Source: Candidatus Methanophagales archaeon (GTDB lineage Archaea > Halobacteriota > Syntropharchaeia > Alkanophagales > Methanospirareceae). Taken from it: a stretch of 41,634 nt of DNA. The stretch lies in NCBI GenBank assembly GCA_014859735.1, contig JACUTR010000004.1:1-41634 (forward strand), in the 5' to 3' direction. This document shows, one piece after another, positions 34,677 through 41,634 of the stretch; the stretch's first letter is position 1, and every line of letters begins with the position of its first letter. The notes below the pieces were generated by a model. The model made no database searches. It had not been told where the DNA came from and worked only from the letters and a program-made list of their open reading frames with translations. The translations under genes were made by a program, and so were the position numbers.

Positions 34677-35867
34677 ATGAACACTACAATACGAGCTGAT
34701 TTTCCTATATTGAAGGATATAATCTATATGGACAATGCAGCGACGAGCCTCACGCCTGAGCCAGTCTTAGAAGCTGTATTGAGCTATTACCGGGAATATA
34801 ATGCGAATGTGGGGCGTGGCGTTCACCGGTTAGCACGGTTCGCATCACAGAGATATAAAGACGCACACCGCAAGGTTGCTGAATTCATTGGTGCGAAAGA
34901 AGGAGAAATTATATTCACAAAGAATACGACCGAAGCGATAAATATGGTTGCGTATGGGTTACAATTTGAGCAGGGAGACGAAGTGGTAACAACCCTGCTC
35001 GAACATCATTCCAATTTCCTCCCCTGGTTGAGGTTGAAAGAGAGGGGCATCACCATGAAGATCGTGACGCCAACCAGGAAGGGGATATTTGATCTCTCGG
35101 ATTTTGAGCATGCTATTGGCCCGCGAACGAGATTGGTTGCTGTTACCCAGGTGTCAAATGTCTTAGGCACAATTTCACCCGTCAAAGAAATAGCGGCGAT
35201 GTGCAAGGAAAAGGGTAGTGGTAAGGCATTATTCCTCGTTGATGGTGCTCAGTCCGTTCCCCATATTCCTACAGATGTGGAAGCGCTTGGTTGTGACTTC
35301 CTCGCCTTTTCAGGGCATAAAATGCTTGGACCGACCGGAACAGGAGTTCTTTGGGTGAAGGATTTGTATGGACTTGAGCCTACCTTTTTGGGTGGGGGGA
35401 TGATAGAAACGGTATCTCAAGAGGATTACACATTGGCTGGTGGGTATGAGGGATTTGAGGCAGGGACACCACATATCGCTGGAGGAATCGGCCTTGGCAG
35501 AGCTGTTGATTATTTGAAGGAGATAGGAATGGGGGAGGTAAAAGCTCATGAAGAGGGATTAGTAAAGAGACTCTTAGAAGGGTTGCAGGATATTGAGAAG
35601 GTGCAGGTTTACGGCTCTGCGAATCTGAACGAACGGGTTGGTCTGGTCTCCTTTACTATTAACGGCTTACATCCCCATGATGTTGCGTTAATGCTCGATG
35701 AGGCGTCTGCTATAATGGTGCGGTCTGGACATCACTGCTGTATGCCGTTGATGACCTATTTGGGGCTGAAGGAGGGAACGGTCAGGGCTTCTCTCTATTT
35801 ATACAACACGAGAGAGGAAGTTGATACCTTTTTAGAGACGGTTGAGGAGATTGCAAAGGTGGGGTAG
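34677..35867 (+). CDS. sufS: SufS/CsdA-type cysteine desulfurase
   Basis: This class II cysteine desulfurase is a PLP enzyme that takes sulfur from cysteine. In 396 residues it has YMDNAATSLTPEPV, TTLLEHHSNFLPW, the PLP lysine in LAFSGHKMLGPTGTGVL, and the catalytic Cys region MVRSGHHCCMPLM. ATG at 34677 has AAAGGAG in front. It begins the plus-strand operon with fdhD, which needs a desulfurase for its sulfur transfer, so delivery to the molybdenum cofactor of a formate dehydrogenase-like enzyme is a good guess. With IscS, it is the second desulfurase in the window. A TATA-like ATCATATAAAAG lies at 34622-34633. Confidence 0.93.
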   Translation: MNTTIRADFPILKDIIYMDNAATSLTPEPVLEAVLSYYREYNANVGRGVHRLARFASQRYKDAHRKVAEFIGAKEGEIIFTKNTTEAINMVAYGLQFEQGDEVVTTLLEHHSNFLPWLRLKERGITMKIVTPTRKGIFDLSDFEHAIGPRTRLVAVTQVSNVLGTISPVKEIAAMCKEKGSGKALFLVDGAQSVPHIPTDVEALGCDFLAFSGHKMLGPTGTGVLWVKDLYGLEPTFLGGGMIETVSQEDYTLAGGYEGFEAGTPHIAGGIGLGRAVDYLKEIGMGEVKAHEEGLVKRLLEGLQDIEKVQVYGSANLNERVGLVSFTINGLHPHDVALMLDEASAIMVRSGHHCCMPLMTYLGLKEGTVRASLYLYNTREEVDTFLETVEEIAKVG

Positions 35868-36656
35868 ATGTTAAAAGAGTTGGAATGCCTAAAATTCCGC
35901 GATGGTGAGTTTGTTGCCTCGAAGCATGAGGTCATAAAAGAAGAGCCGTTAGCCATCTCTATCAATGGCAGGCACTTTGTAACCGCAATGATAAGCCCAC
36001 AGATGAAGAAAGAATTTGTTATAGGACACCTCTTCGCAGAAGGGGTTATAAAAAGTATTAAAGAGATAGAATCCCTGCAGCTCGAAGAGAATACCGCAAA
36101 CGTGATAATAACTCACCCCTTAAAAGTATTAGCGGCGAGAAAAATTATTGTGAGTGGATGCGGCACTGGGTCTTCCTTCTTAGATGAATCAAAATTACCA
36201 AAGATACATTCGACCATGAAAATTGAGGCTGAGGAGATCGTTACCGGGGTAAAATCCCTTTTACATTATTCGGAGCTGCACCAGATCACCGGCGGCGTGC
36301 ATCTTGTTGGGCTCTTCGAGAGATACGTGCACAAATACGTCGCAGTTCTCATAGCTGAGGACATAGGGAGGCATAACGCACTTGATAAAGTGATAGGCTA
36401 CGGATTAATCAGGGCTATAGATTTTGAGAAGACCTTTGTAGCGTGCACCGGGCGGATATCATCAGAACTGGCGTTGAAGTGTGCGGTAGCAAATATTCCC
36501 GTCATCGCATCGCGGGGTGCGACCACGAGTTTGGCGATTGAACTTGCGGAGAAGACGGGTTTATGTATTATTGGGTTCGTGAGGGGCGAAAGGATGAATG
36601 TCTATGCGAATGCGGAACGATGCGGTCTTACTCAGGGTTATAGTGATGAGAAATGA
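35868..36656 (+). CDS. fdhD: Sulfurtransferase FdhD (molybdenum cofactor sulfuration)
   Basis: FdhD passes sulfur from a cysteine desulfurase to the molybdenum or tungsten bis-pterin cofactor of formate dehydrogenases. The 262-residue protein contains EEPLAISING, FVIGHLFAEGVI, EDIGRHNALDKVIG, CTGRISSELALKCA, and SRGATTSLAIELAEKTG with IIGFVRGERMNVYA. The loop that in many bacteria has CXXC reads VSGCGTGSS here, so only one Cys is present. GGTGGGG precedes the start, directly after sufS. No formate dehydrogenase subunit is in the window. Confidence 0.94.
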   Translation: MLKELECLKFRDGEFVASKHEVIKEEPLAISINGRHFVTAMISPQMKKEFVIGHLFAEGVIKSIKEIESLQLEENTANVIITHPLKVLAARKIIVSGCGTGSSFLDESKLPKIHSTMKIEAEEIVTGVKSLLHYSELHQITGGVHLVGLFERYVHKYVAVLIAEDIGRHNALDKVIGYGLIRAIDFEKTFVACTGRISSELALKCAVANIPVIASRGATTSLAIELAEKTGLCIIGFVRGERMNVYANAERCGLTQGYSDEK

Positions 36657-37672
36657 ACGGAATCGAGGAGTGGGGAAGGGAGTTCAAGAATTGCACGCTC
36701 TGCGAATGGAACTGCGGTGTTAACCGGTTAGAAGGAGAAGTCGGGGTTTGTGGTGTTGGTATGCCCGAGATTGCCTACTGTAACCTTGCACTGGTTCTTC
36801 AGAGTTATTCGGTGACGATGCTCGGGTGCAGCTTCAAGTGCATCTATTGCAACGCGTACCGGCTCTCACAGTATCCGGGCACCGGATGGTTCTATCGTGG
36901 TTATGTTGCTCCTTCGGAGCTCGCTTCAGAGGCTGTTTTTCGGATTAATTCACGAGAGGGTAAAACGATGGGAGTTGATAAGCTGAGCTTCACGGGAGGT
37001 GAGCCGACCATTCACCTCCCCTATATAAAAGAAGTGGCAGAAGAGGCGATGAAAAAGATACCGGGGCTGGGCGTGGGGTTTGCCACCAATGGATTTGCAT
37101 CGTTAACGACACTCAAAGAGATCATACGCTTTTGTTCTTATGTCACGTTTGAGATAAAAGCGTTTAATGATGATACGCACCGAGCGATAACCGGAGCTCC
37201 GGTGGAACCCGTGTTGAGGAATGCGGAATATCTGATACGAAATGGGAGAGAGAGGATAAGGGCGATACGGACAATAGTGATACCAGAAATTAACGATAAG
37301 GAGATAAAAGAGATTGCGGAGTTCATCGCCTCGATTGACCCTTCAGTTCCGTTCCGAATTATTCCATTCAGACCTAACTACCTCTTATATTACCATCCGG
37401 GACCCACGAAGCGGAGAATGGATGAAATAGGGAAGGAGGTTTTAAAAACTGGTCTTGAGGACGTATGGTGGGCAGGGTACTATCCGGTAGAGGTGTCTGA
37501 CCATGTGAACGAGCTAGCGAAGGAGTTAAAAGGTACTGAAGGAGCAAAGATCGCCTTTGCCTACTCCAAACTGGCGGGTTGTATAAAAGAGGATAGAACC
37601 TGTGGTGACTGCCCGATGAGGTTGAATTGCCCTGCAGTCTTGAAAGAGCCATGGTTATTGGATGTGGACTAA
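36653..37672 (+). CDS. Radical SAM protein of the PflA/AmmeMemoRadiSam-like type
   Basis: This 339-residue radical SAM protein has the canonical cluster motif CSFKCIYC (CX3CX2C) near residue 60. It also has an N-terminal cysteine set, CTLCEWNCGVNR and GVCGV, and a C-terminal set, CGDCPMRLNC, so extra clusters are likely. SFTGGEPTIH and FATNGFAS are the usual radical SAM barrel motifs. Its ATG overlaps the fdhD stop codon. Relatives are activating enzymes and pyruvate-formate-lyase-activating-like proteins of unknown target. With sufS and fdhD, maturation of a formate- or molybdenum-dependent enzyme is possible. A mobile-like cassette lies immediately downstream. Confidence 0.83.
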   Translation: MNGIEEWGREFKNCTLCEWNCGVNRLEGEVGVCGVGMPEIAYCNLALVLQSYSVTMLGCSFKCIYCNAYRLSQYPGTGWFYRGYVAPSELASEAVFRINSREGKTMGVDKLSFTGGEPTIHLPYIKEVAEEAMKKIPGLGVGFATNGFASLTTLKEIIRFCSYVTFEIKAFNDDTHRAITGAPVEPVLRNAEYLIRNGRERIRAIRTIVIPEINDKEIKEIAEFIASIDPSVPFRIIPFRPNYLLYYHPGPTKRRMDEIGKEVLKTGLEDVWWAGYYPVEVSDHVNELAKELKGTEGAKIAFAYSKLAGCIKEDRTCGDCPMRLNCPAVLKEPWLLDVD

Positions 37673-37680
37673 AAAAGTAT

Positions 37681-38140
37681 TTGTTTACCGCCGAGATCGC
37701 GGAGAGCACTGAGATGATGGAAAAAGAGAGACTCAACGGGATAACGGAAAGCATTATTGGCGCTGCTATCGAGGTACACCGCGCTCGGGGCCCCGGTCTT
37801 CTGGAATCCGCTTACGAGGCGTGCCTGACTTTCGAGCTGGTACAGCGTGGTCTGAAGGTGGAACAACAGAAGCCCATGCCCGTGGTCTATCAGGAGGTGA
37901 AGCTGGATTGTGGCTATCGCCTGGACCTTCTCGTCGAAGAAGCGGTCGTTGTCGAGGTCAAGGCGGTTGATCGCCTGGCACCAATTCATCAGGCTCAGTT
38001 ACACTCCTACCTTAGACTTTCAGGCTGCAAGGTCGGCTTACTGATCAATTTCAATGTCAAAGTCCTGAAGGACGGCATTCGCCGAGTGGTAAACGATTTT
38101 CCTGACTCTCCGTGTTCTTTGCGGGCTCTGCGGTAAACAA
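37681..38140 (+). mobile_element. Inverted-repeat-bounded GxxExxY cassette
   Basis: The GxxExxY gene is enclosed by imperfect terminal inverted repeats of about 33 bp. The outer 11 bp are perfect, TTGTTTACCGC at 37681-37691 and its complement at 38130-38140, and the inner parts match at most positions. Outside, AAAAAAGTA occurs on both sides (37671-37679 and 38150-38158), as in a target duplication, although ten extra bases lie on the right. Base composition is richer in GC than the neighbours. No transposase is encoded, so it would move by help from elsewhere. Confidence 0.65.
37714..38136 (+). CDS. GxxExxY protein
   Basis: This is a member of the GxxExxY family, 140 residues from the ATG at 37714: EKERLNGITESIIGAAIEVH, GPGLLESAYEACLTFEL with the namesake motif, LDCGYRLDLLVEEAVVVEVK with the aspartate and the E-V-K of a PD-(D/E)XK-like nuclease fold, and HQAQLHSYLRL. 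The role is unknown; a nuclease fold is commonly proposed. Codons are GC-richer (CTG, GTC, GTG) than in flanking genes. The last residues (SPCSLRALR) are encoded by the right-hand inverted repeat, and the upstream frame (EIAESTE) by the left one, as is usual for this family. Transfer as a unit is likely. Confidence 0.86.
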   Translation: MMEKERLNGITESIIGAAIEVHRARGPGLLESAYEACLTFELVQRGLKVEQQKPMPVVYQEVKLDCGYRLDLLVEEAVVVEVKAVDRLAPIHQAQLHSYLRLSGCKVGLLINFNVKVLKDGIRRVVNDFPDSPCSLRALR

Positions 38141-38164
38141 GGACAAAACAAAAAAGTACTTACG

Positions 38165-38734
38165 ATGGAGTTATTGGAGAATGAAGTCGACCTGGTGAAC
38201 GAAGTGTGTACGCGGATAAAAAGAGAAGAAGGAAAGCTTAAGCCGACGCAAAGGCTAAAGATACTGGATATTGGGTGCGGCACGGGAAAATTTGCGCTCT
38301 ATTTAAGGGAAGAAACGGGATGTGAGGTGACCGGGATTGACCCCGTGCGAGAGAAGATAGAGAAAGCACGAATGAAATCATCTTCAGTCACGTTTGTGGT
38401 TCAATCTGCCGAGGAGATGTCTTTTGCGAATAACACCTTCGATTTTGTGGCGTCACTCAAGGCGTTGCATGAGATACCCCATCATAAGGATGCCTTGAAG
38501 GAATCAAATCGTGTACTGAAGGGTGGTGGGAAGATATTTATTATTGATTGGGTGGGTGGGGTTGCCCAAACACAAAGTCATGCGCACGCGCGGAAATATT
38601 TCACCCGAGAGCAGTTAAAAGAAGCGCTATCAGAAGCCGGCTTTGATACTATACGCGTAGAAACGAATAAAAGAGGAGACTTGATGGTAGGTGAAGGGGA
38701 GAAGCTGGGAGCTAGGATCACACGATTATTATAG
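38165..38734 (+). CDS. Class I SAM-dependent methyltransferase
   Basis: This 189-residue methyltransferase has motif I ILDIGCGTGKFALYL, acidic motif II GIDPVREKI, VQSAEEMSFANNTFDFVASL, HEIPHHKDALKESNRVLKGG and IFIIDWVGG. These are the complete motifs of a small-molecule or protein methyltransferase; the substrate is not evident. The start ATG lies 24 bp beyond the right inverted repeat. It is the last gene before the mcr promoter, and the nearby position invites the idea of a methyltransferase for MCR modification, but proximity is the only support. Confidence 0.83.
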   Translation: MELLENEVDLVNEVCTRIKREEGKLKPTQRLKILDIGCGTGKFALYLREETGCEVTGIDPVREKIEKARMKSSSVTFVVQSAEEMSFANNTFDFVASLKALHEIPHHKDALKESNRVLKGGGKIFIIDWVGGVAQTQSHAHARKYFTREQLKEALSEAGFDTIRVETNKRGDLMVGEGEKLGARITRLL

Positions 38735-38823
38735 AAATCTTAATTTGTATGAATAATATTAAATTGGTGTGAAATATGGCACCGTAAGCTTCTCATTTTT
38801 GGACACGCGTGAGAAAACGAAAA

Positions 38824-38893
38824 GCTTTTAAATACCTTCGTCTCTACTATATACTTACCCTGTATAATGATGGGGTAGTAAAAATGGGAGGAT
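38824..38893 (+). promoter_or_regulatory. mcr operon promoter
   Basis: CTTTTAAATA at 38824-38833 is a strong archaeal TATA box, so transcription should start near 38858. The leader is about 45 nt, with GGGAGGAT (38886-38893) nine bases before the mcrB ATG at 38903. No TAACAATTGTTA operator is present. Confidence 0.65.
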
Positions 38894-38902
38894 AAAGAAG
38901 TT

Positions 38903-40222
38903 ATGGCTAAGATAGTGGATAAAGTAGATTTATACGACGATAGAGGCAGCAAACTGGTTGGCAATGTGCCGTTAACTGCGATCAGCCCTTTGAGAAACCC
39001 AGCGATACGGAAGATCTGCAGCCTAACGGCTCGGTCAGCCGCGGTTGACTTAGCGGGACTTGAGAGTAGACTGAAAACCGGTGCAATTGCGGGAAAACAG
39101 ATGGTTATCCGAGGAAAGAGCCTGAGCTTAGACATCGTGGGGAAAGCGAAGGACATAGCGAACCAAGTGAAAGAGATGCTCGAAGTCGAGGCTGGCGACG
39201 AGACTAAAGTAGATGTGATGTCAGGTGGAAAGCGGTTATTGGTACAAGTGCCTGCGGCGAGGATCCTCGCAGATTACTCGGCTGCGAAGACAAATACCTG
39301 TGCGGCGTTGACGCATGCAGTCATTGACACATTTAAGGTAGACATGTGGCACGCGCCCGACGTGAAAGGTGCCGTTTGGGGAATGTATCCGCAGGATCCT
39401 GCCATGACTGGCAGTGTCGTAGCGACGTTGGTGGACGTGCCGATAAGTAACGAAGGGCCTGGGTATACCTTGAGAAATATCCCGGTGAACCACATTGCGG
39501 CAACCGTGAGGAAGAGAGCGATACCTGGAGCAGCCTTATCGATGATACTGGAAGAGGCGGCGTGCTACGAGATGGGAGATGCGGTAGGACCCTTTGAGCG
39601 TGGTCATCTCTTGGACCTTGCGTATGAGGGACTGAACGCGAACAACATACTGTATACCATGGTAAAGGAGAACGGACAGGACGGAACGCTTGCTGACGTT
39701 GTGTATAGTTGTGTGGAGAAAGCGAAAAAGGACGGGTTGATAAAACCAAAGCAGAAGTTGGGATCAGGTTATACGGTCTATGGCACGGATGATCTGCAGA
39801 TGTGGAATGCATACGCTGCAACGGGCATGCTCGCTGCGGTGATGGTGAATTGTGCTGCACTGCGTGCTGGACAGGCGGTTCCATCGAGCATCATGTATTT
39901 CAACGAGTTGATAGAGCATGAGACCGGGCTTCCAGGCGTGGACTATGGGAAATGTCAGGGCGCATCGGTATCGAGTTCGTTCTTCTCGCACAGTATTTAT
40001 GGCGGTGGCGGACCCGGTGTATTCCACGGGAACCACATCGTGACGAGGCATGCGAAGGGACAGTTCATACCATGCTTCTGCGCTGCGATGTGCATAGATG
40101 CGGACACGCTGTATTTCACACCGGCGAGGACATCTGCACTGATTGGAGAAGTGCTGGGCGCGATACCAGAGTTTGCGGAGCCGATGAAGGCAGTTGCTGA
40201 AGGAGCAAAGCAGATAATGTAA
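38903..40222 (+). CDS. mcrB: Methyl-coenzyme M reductase, beta subunit
   Basis: McrB is the beta subunit of the nickel enzyme that makes methane from methyl-coenzyme M, or activates methane in reverse. The 439-residue protein has [20 protein letters not shown], the active-site channel segment [19 protein letters not shown], with Phe and Tyr known to line the substrate pocket, and [18 protein letters not shown]. Many cysteines are present ([13 protein letters not shown]), as I recall for ANME-1 MCR. It is the first gene of the operon, directly followed by mcrG, so mcrD and mcrC, present between mcrB and mcrG in methanogens, are absent. GGGAGGAT precedes the ATG. Confidence 0.98.
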   Translation: MAKIVDKVDLYDDRGSKLVGNVPLTAISPLRNPAIRKICSLTARSAAVDLAGLESRLKTGAIAGKQMVIRGKSLSLDIVGKAKDIANQVKEMLEVEAGDETKVDVMSGGKRLLVQVPAARILADYSAAKTNTCAALTHAVIDTFKVDMWHAPDVKGAVWGMYPQDPAMTGSVVATLVDVPISNEGPGYTLRNIPVNHIAATVRKRAIPGAALSMILEEAACYEMGDAVGPFERGHLLDLAYEGLNANNILYTMVKENGQDGTLADVVYSCVEKAKKDGLIKPKQKLGSGYTVYGTDDLQMWNAYAATGMLAAVMVNCAALRAGQAVPSSIMYFNELIEHETGLPGVDYGKCQGASVSSSFFSHSIYGGGGPGVFHGNHIVTRHAKGQFIPCFCAAMCIDADTLYFTPARTSALIGEVLGAIPEFAEPMKAVAEGAKQIM

Positions 40223-40235
40223 AGGAGGAAAAAAA

Positions 40236-41075
40236 ATGCCACAATTTACACCTGGAAATAGTTTAGTAGCGAAAAACAGACGAAAATTCTTGGACCCGAA
40301 ACAGAAGTTACAGAAGTTGAGGGACATTGCAGAGGAAGATGTAGTGAGATTGCTCGGACACCGTGCGCCTGGAGAAGCGTACAAGAGCATTCATCCGCCA
40401 ATTGAGGAGATGGAAGAGCCAGAATGCTCTGTTCGGGAGATGGTAAAGCCCACGCCCGGAGCAGCAGCAGGCGACCGGATACGATACGTCCAGTACACCG
40501 ATTCTATGCAGTTTGCTCCTGCAACACCGAGAATCAGACCGATGATGTGGTATAACAGATATCGAGGGATCGACCCCGGCGTATTATCCGGAAGGACGAT
40601 TGTCGAAGCGAGAGAACGAGATATGGAGAAGATAGCAAAAGAGTACACAGATAATGAGACGTTTGACACTGCGAGGACCGGACTGAGAGGACGGACTGTC
40701 CACGGGCATTCCGTTCGATTGGACGAGAGAGGCATGATGTTCGATGCACTGAGGCGATGGGCGTTTGATGAGCGCACTGGTGATGTAAGATACGTAAAGG
40801 ACATGGTCGGCGGCGCAATGGACAAGGAAGTGACGTTAGGAAAGCCACTCCCTGAGGAGGATTTGAAGAAGAGGACAACGATGTTCAGGAATGCTCAGGG
40901 TGGTGTCTGGCTGGAAGGAGATGACCCTGAAGTGGCTGATGTCATCTCAGAGATACACTGGAATAGAACCTGGGGCGGATTCCAGCCGTTCATAAAGAGA
41001 GATGCAATAAAAGGCAATAAAGGCGTCGGCGTCAAGGGAATGAAGCTGTATACTCCCCGAGGAGGAGTGGAGTAA
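40236..41075 (+). CDS. mcrG: Methyl-coenzyme M reductase, gamma subunit
   Basis: McrG is the gamma subunit of MCR. The 279-residue protein has NRRKFLDP, LLGHRAPGEAYKSIHPP, YTDSMQFAPATP, LSGRTIVEARERDMEKI and GLRGRTVHGHSVRLDERGMM, the usual gamma-subunit blocks. It is about 30 residues longer than the enzymes of Methanothermobacter (near 249 residues): after RTWGGFQP a tail of about 28 residues rich in Lys and Gly (KRDAIKGNKGVGVKG) is added. GGAGG lies 8 nt before the ATG. It is the second gene of mcrBGA. Confidence 0.97.
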   Translation: MPQFTPGNSLVAKNRRKFLDPKQKLQKLRDIAEEDVVRLLGHRAPGEAYKSIHPPIEEMEEPECSVREMVKPTPGAAAGDRIRYVQYTDSMQFAPATPRIRPMMWYNRYRGIDPGVLSGRTIVEARERDMEKIAKEYTDNETFDTARTGLRGRTVHGHSVRLDERGMMFDALRRWAFDERTGDVRYVKDMVGGAMDKEVTLGKPLPEEDLKKRTTMFRNAQGGVWLEGDDPEVADVISEIHWNRTWGGFQPFIKRDAIKGNKGVGVKGMKLYTPRGGVE

Positions 41076-41094
41076 ATAAAAGGAGGTAAAAAAA

Positions 41095-41634
41095 ATGCCA
41101 TATAGAGATATACAACATAGTTACCTGAAAGCGATGTCAGATAAGTTCGCAGAGAAACCCGATAGCACCAAGACGAAGTTCTATGTGTATGGTTCAAAAG
41201 ATCCACGATATGCGACTGGAGGTCTTGCTCAGAAAGGAGCATTCAGGAAGAGGGAGTTTATAGATGATGCGGCGAAGATCGTTGCAGACCGAGTTCAGGG
41301 AACACCGGCATATAATCCAGACGTGGGGATGCCGCAAGGGCAGCGATTCTTAATGCCTTATATGATGAACCACACAGACATAATGGTTTACCATGATGAC
41401 CTGCACTGGGTGAACAATGCGGCGATGCAGCAATGTTGGGATGACATGAGACGATGCATTATCCTGGGACTGGATGATGCACATGGTATTCTGGAAACAC
41501 GGTTGGGTAAAGAGGTTACCCCGGATACCATAAACCATTACCTGGAAGTGATAAACCACGCATTACCTGGTGCAGCGTGCATCCAGGAGCACATGGTCGA
41601 GACGAAGCCCTCATTGGTCGCTGATTCTTACGCA
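41095..41634 (+). CDS. mcrA: Methyl-coenzyme M reductase, alpha subunit (5' part)
   Basis: The first 180 residues of McrA are present; the gene is cut by the window end. Blocks include PAYNPDVGMPQGQRFLMPYM, the DDLHWVNNAAMQQCWDDMRR segment, and ETRLGKEVTPDTINHY. NHALPGAACIQEHMVE contains the glutamine (residue 164 here) that is the axial nickel ligand of F430. Cysteines replace commoner residues at QQCWDD, RRCIIL and AACIQ. An AGGAGGT ribosome site precedes the ATG by 7 nt. The sequence fits ANME-1 better than methanogens. The rest of the active site is not visible. Confidence 0.97.
   Translation, partial: MPYRDIQHSYLKAMSDKFAEKPDSTKTKFYVYGSKDPRYATGGLAQKGAFRKREFIDDAAKIVADRVQGTPAYNPDVGMPQGQRFLMPYMMNHTDIMVYHDDLHWVNNAAMQQCWDDMRRCIILGLDDAHGILETRLGKEVTPDTINHYLEVINHALPGAACIQEHMVETKPSLVADSYA

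Overview
The right edge carries mcrB-mcrG-mcrA (mcrA cut by the window end), and mcrC and mcrD are absent from the operon. Together with the McrA and McrG sequences, a DUF39/methanogenesis-marker-16 protein and an archaeal tRNA-dependent cysteine enzyme, this points to a methane- or alkane-metabolising euryarchaeon. An ANME-1 / Methanophagales-like organism is most likely, inferred from memory of the families and not from a search. Promoters are archaeal (TTTATATA-type TATA boxes) and many starts have GGAGG/GAGGTG ribosome sites.

Almost everything left of the mcr operon concerns sulfur. Minus-strand blocks from left to right: moaD-moaE (1-0.7 kb); DUF39 homocysteine synthase, E1-like MoeB, radical SAM, ThiS-like carrier and SepCysS (0.8-5.8 kb); a PP-loop thiolase divergent from a small Cys-rich regulator (5.8-7.3 kb); a Thi4 paralogue, metY, metX, a second copy of the radical SAM gene, YHS protein, CC-motif protein, larE and thiF (14.5-7.3 kb); cysK-cysE-metB (17.4-14.5 kb); a GMC-type oxidoreductase, tRNA-Cys, thi4, iscS, iscU, tRNA-Cys and cysS (22.8-17.4 kb); copA (25.4-22.8 kb). 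Then come a plus-strand ABC ATPase / G3E GTPase / Fe-S protein trio (25.5-27.6 kb), minus-strand tRNA-Cys, sufC, sufB-like, nadA and marker-16 (31.5-27.7 kb), a second regulator and a second GMC oxidoreductase (31.7-33.3 kb), and plus-strand sufS, fdhD, radical SAM, a GxxExxY cassette, a methyltransferase and mcrBGA.

The main discovery is a shared palindrome, core TAACAATTGTTA. It occurs seven times (six exact cores and one with a single mismatch), plus one weaker variant, and only at promoters. At six promoters it lies 6-13 bp downstream of the TATA box, over the expected transcription start. It also stands in front of both copies of a small HTH regulator with a Cys-rich tail. I infer a cysteine/sulfur regulon covering homocysteine synthesis (two routes), cysteine synthesis (free and tRNA-bound), Cys-tRNA charging, Fe-S assembly, three tRNA-Cys genes and an uncharacterised ATPase/GTPase/Fe-S module.

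The window also preserves genome remodelling. A thi4-sufC pair has been duplicated, and each copy has lost the opposite gene, leaving recognisable relics. One tRNA-Cys gene overlaps iscU and ends two bases before the cysS start codon. A sufB-like gene needs a -1 shift at GGGGTTTT to reach a 4Fe-4S motif. A methyltransferase pseudogene, a truncated third regulator copy and an inverted-repeat-bounded GxxExxY cassette are also present.
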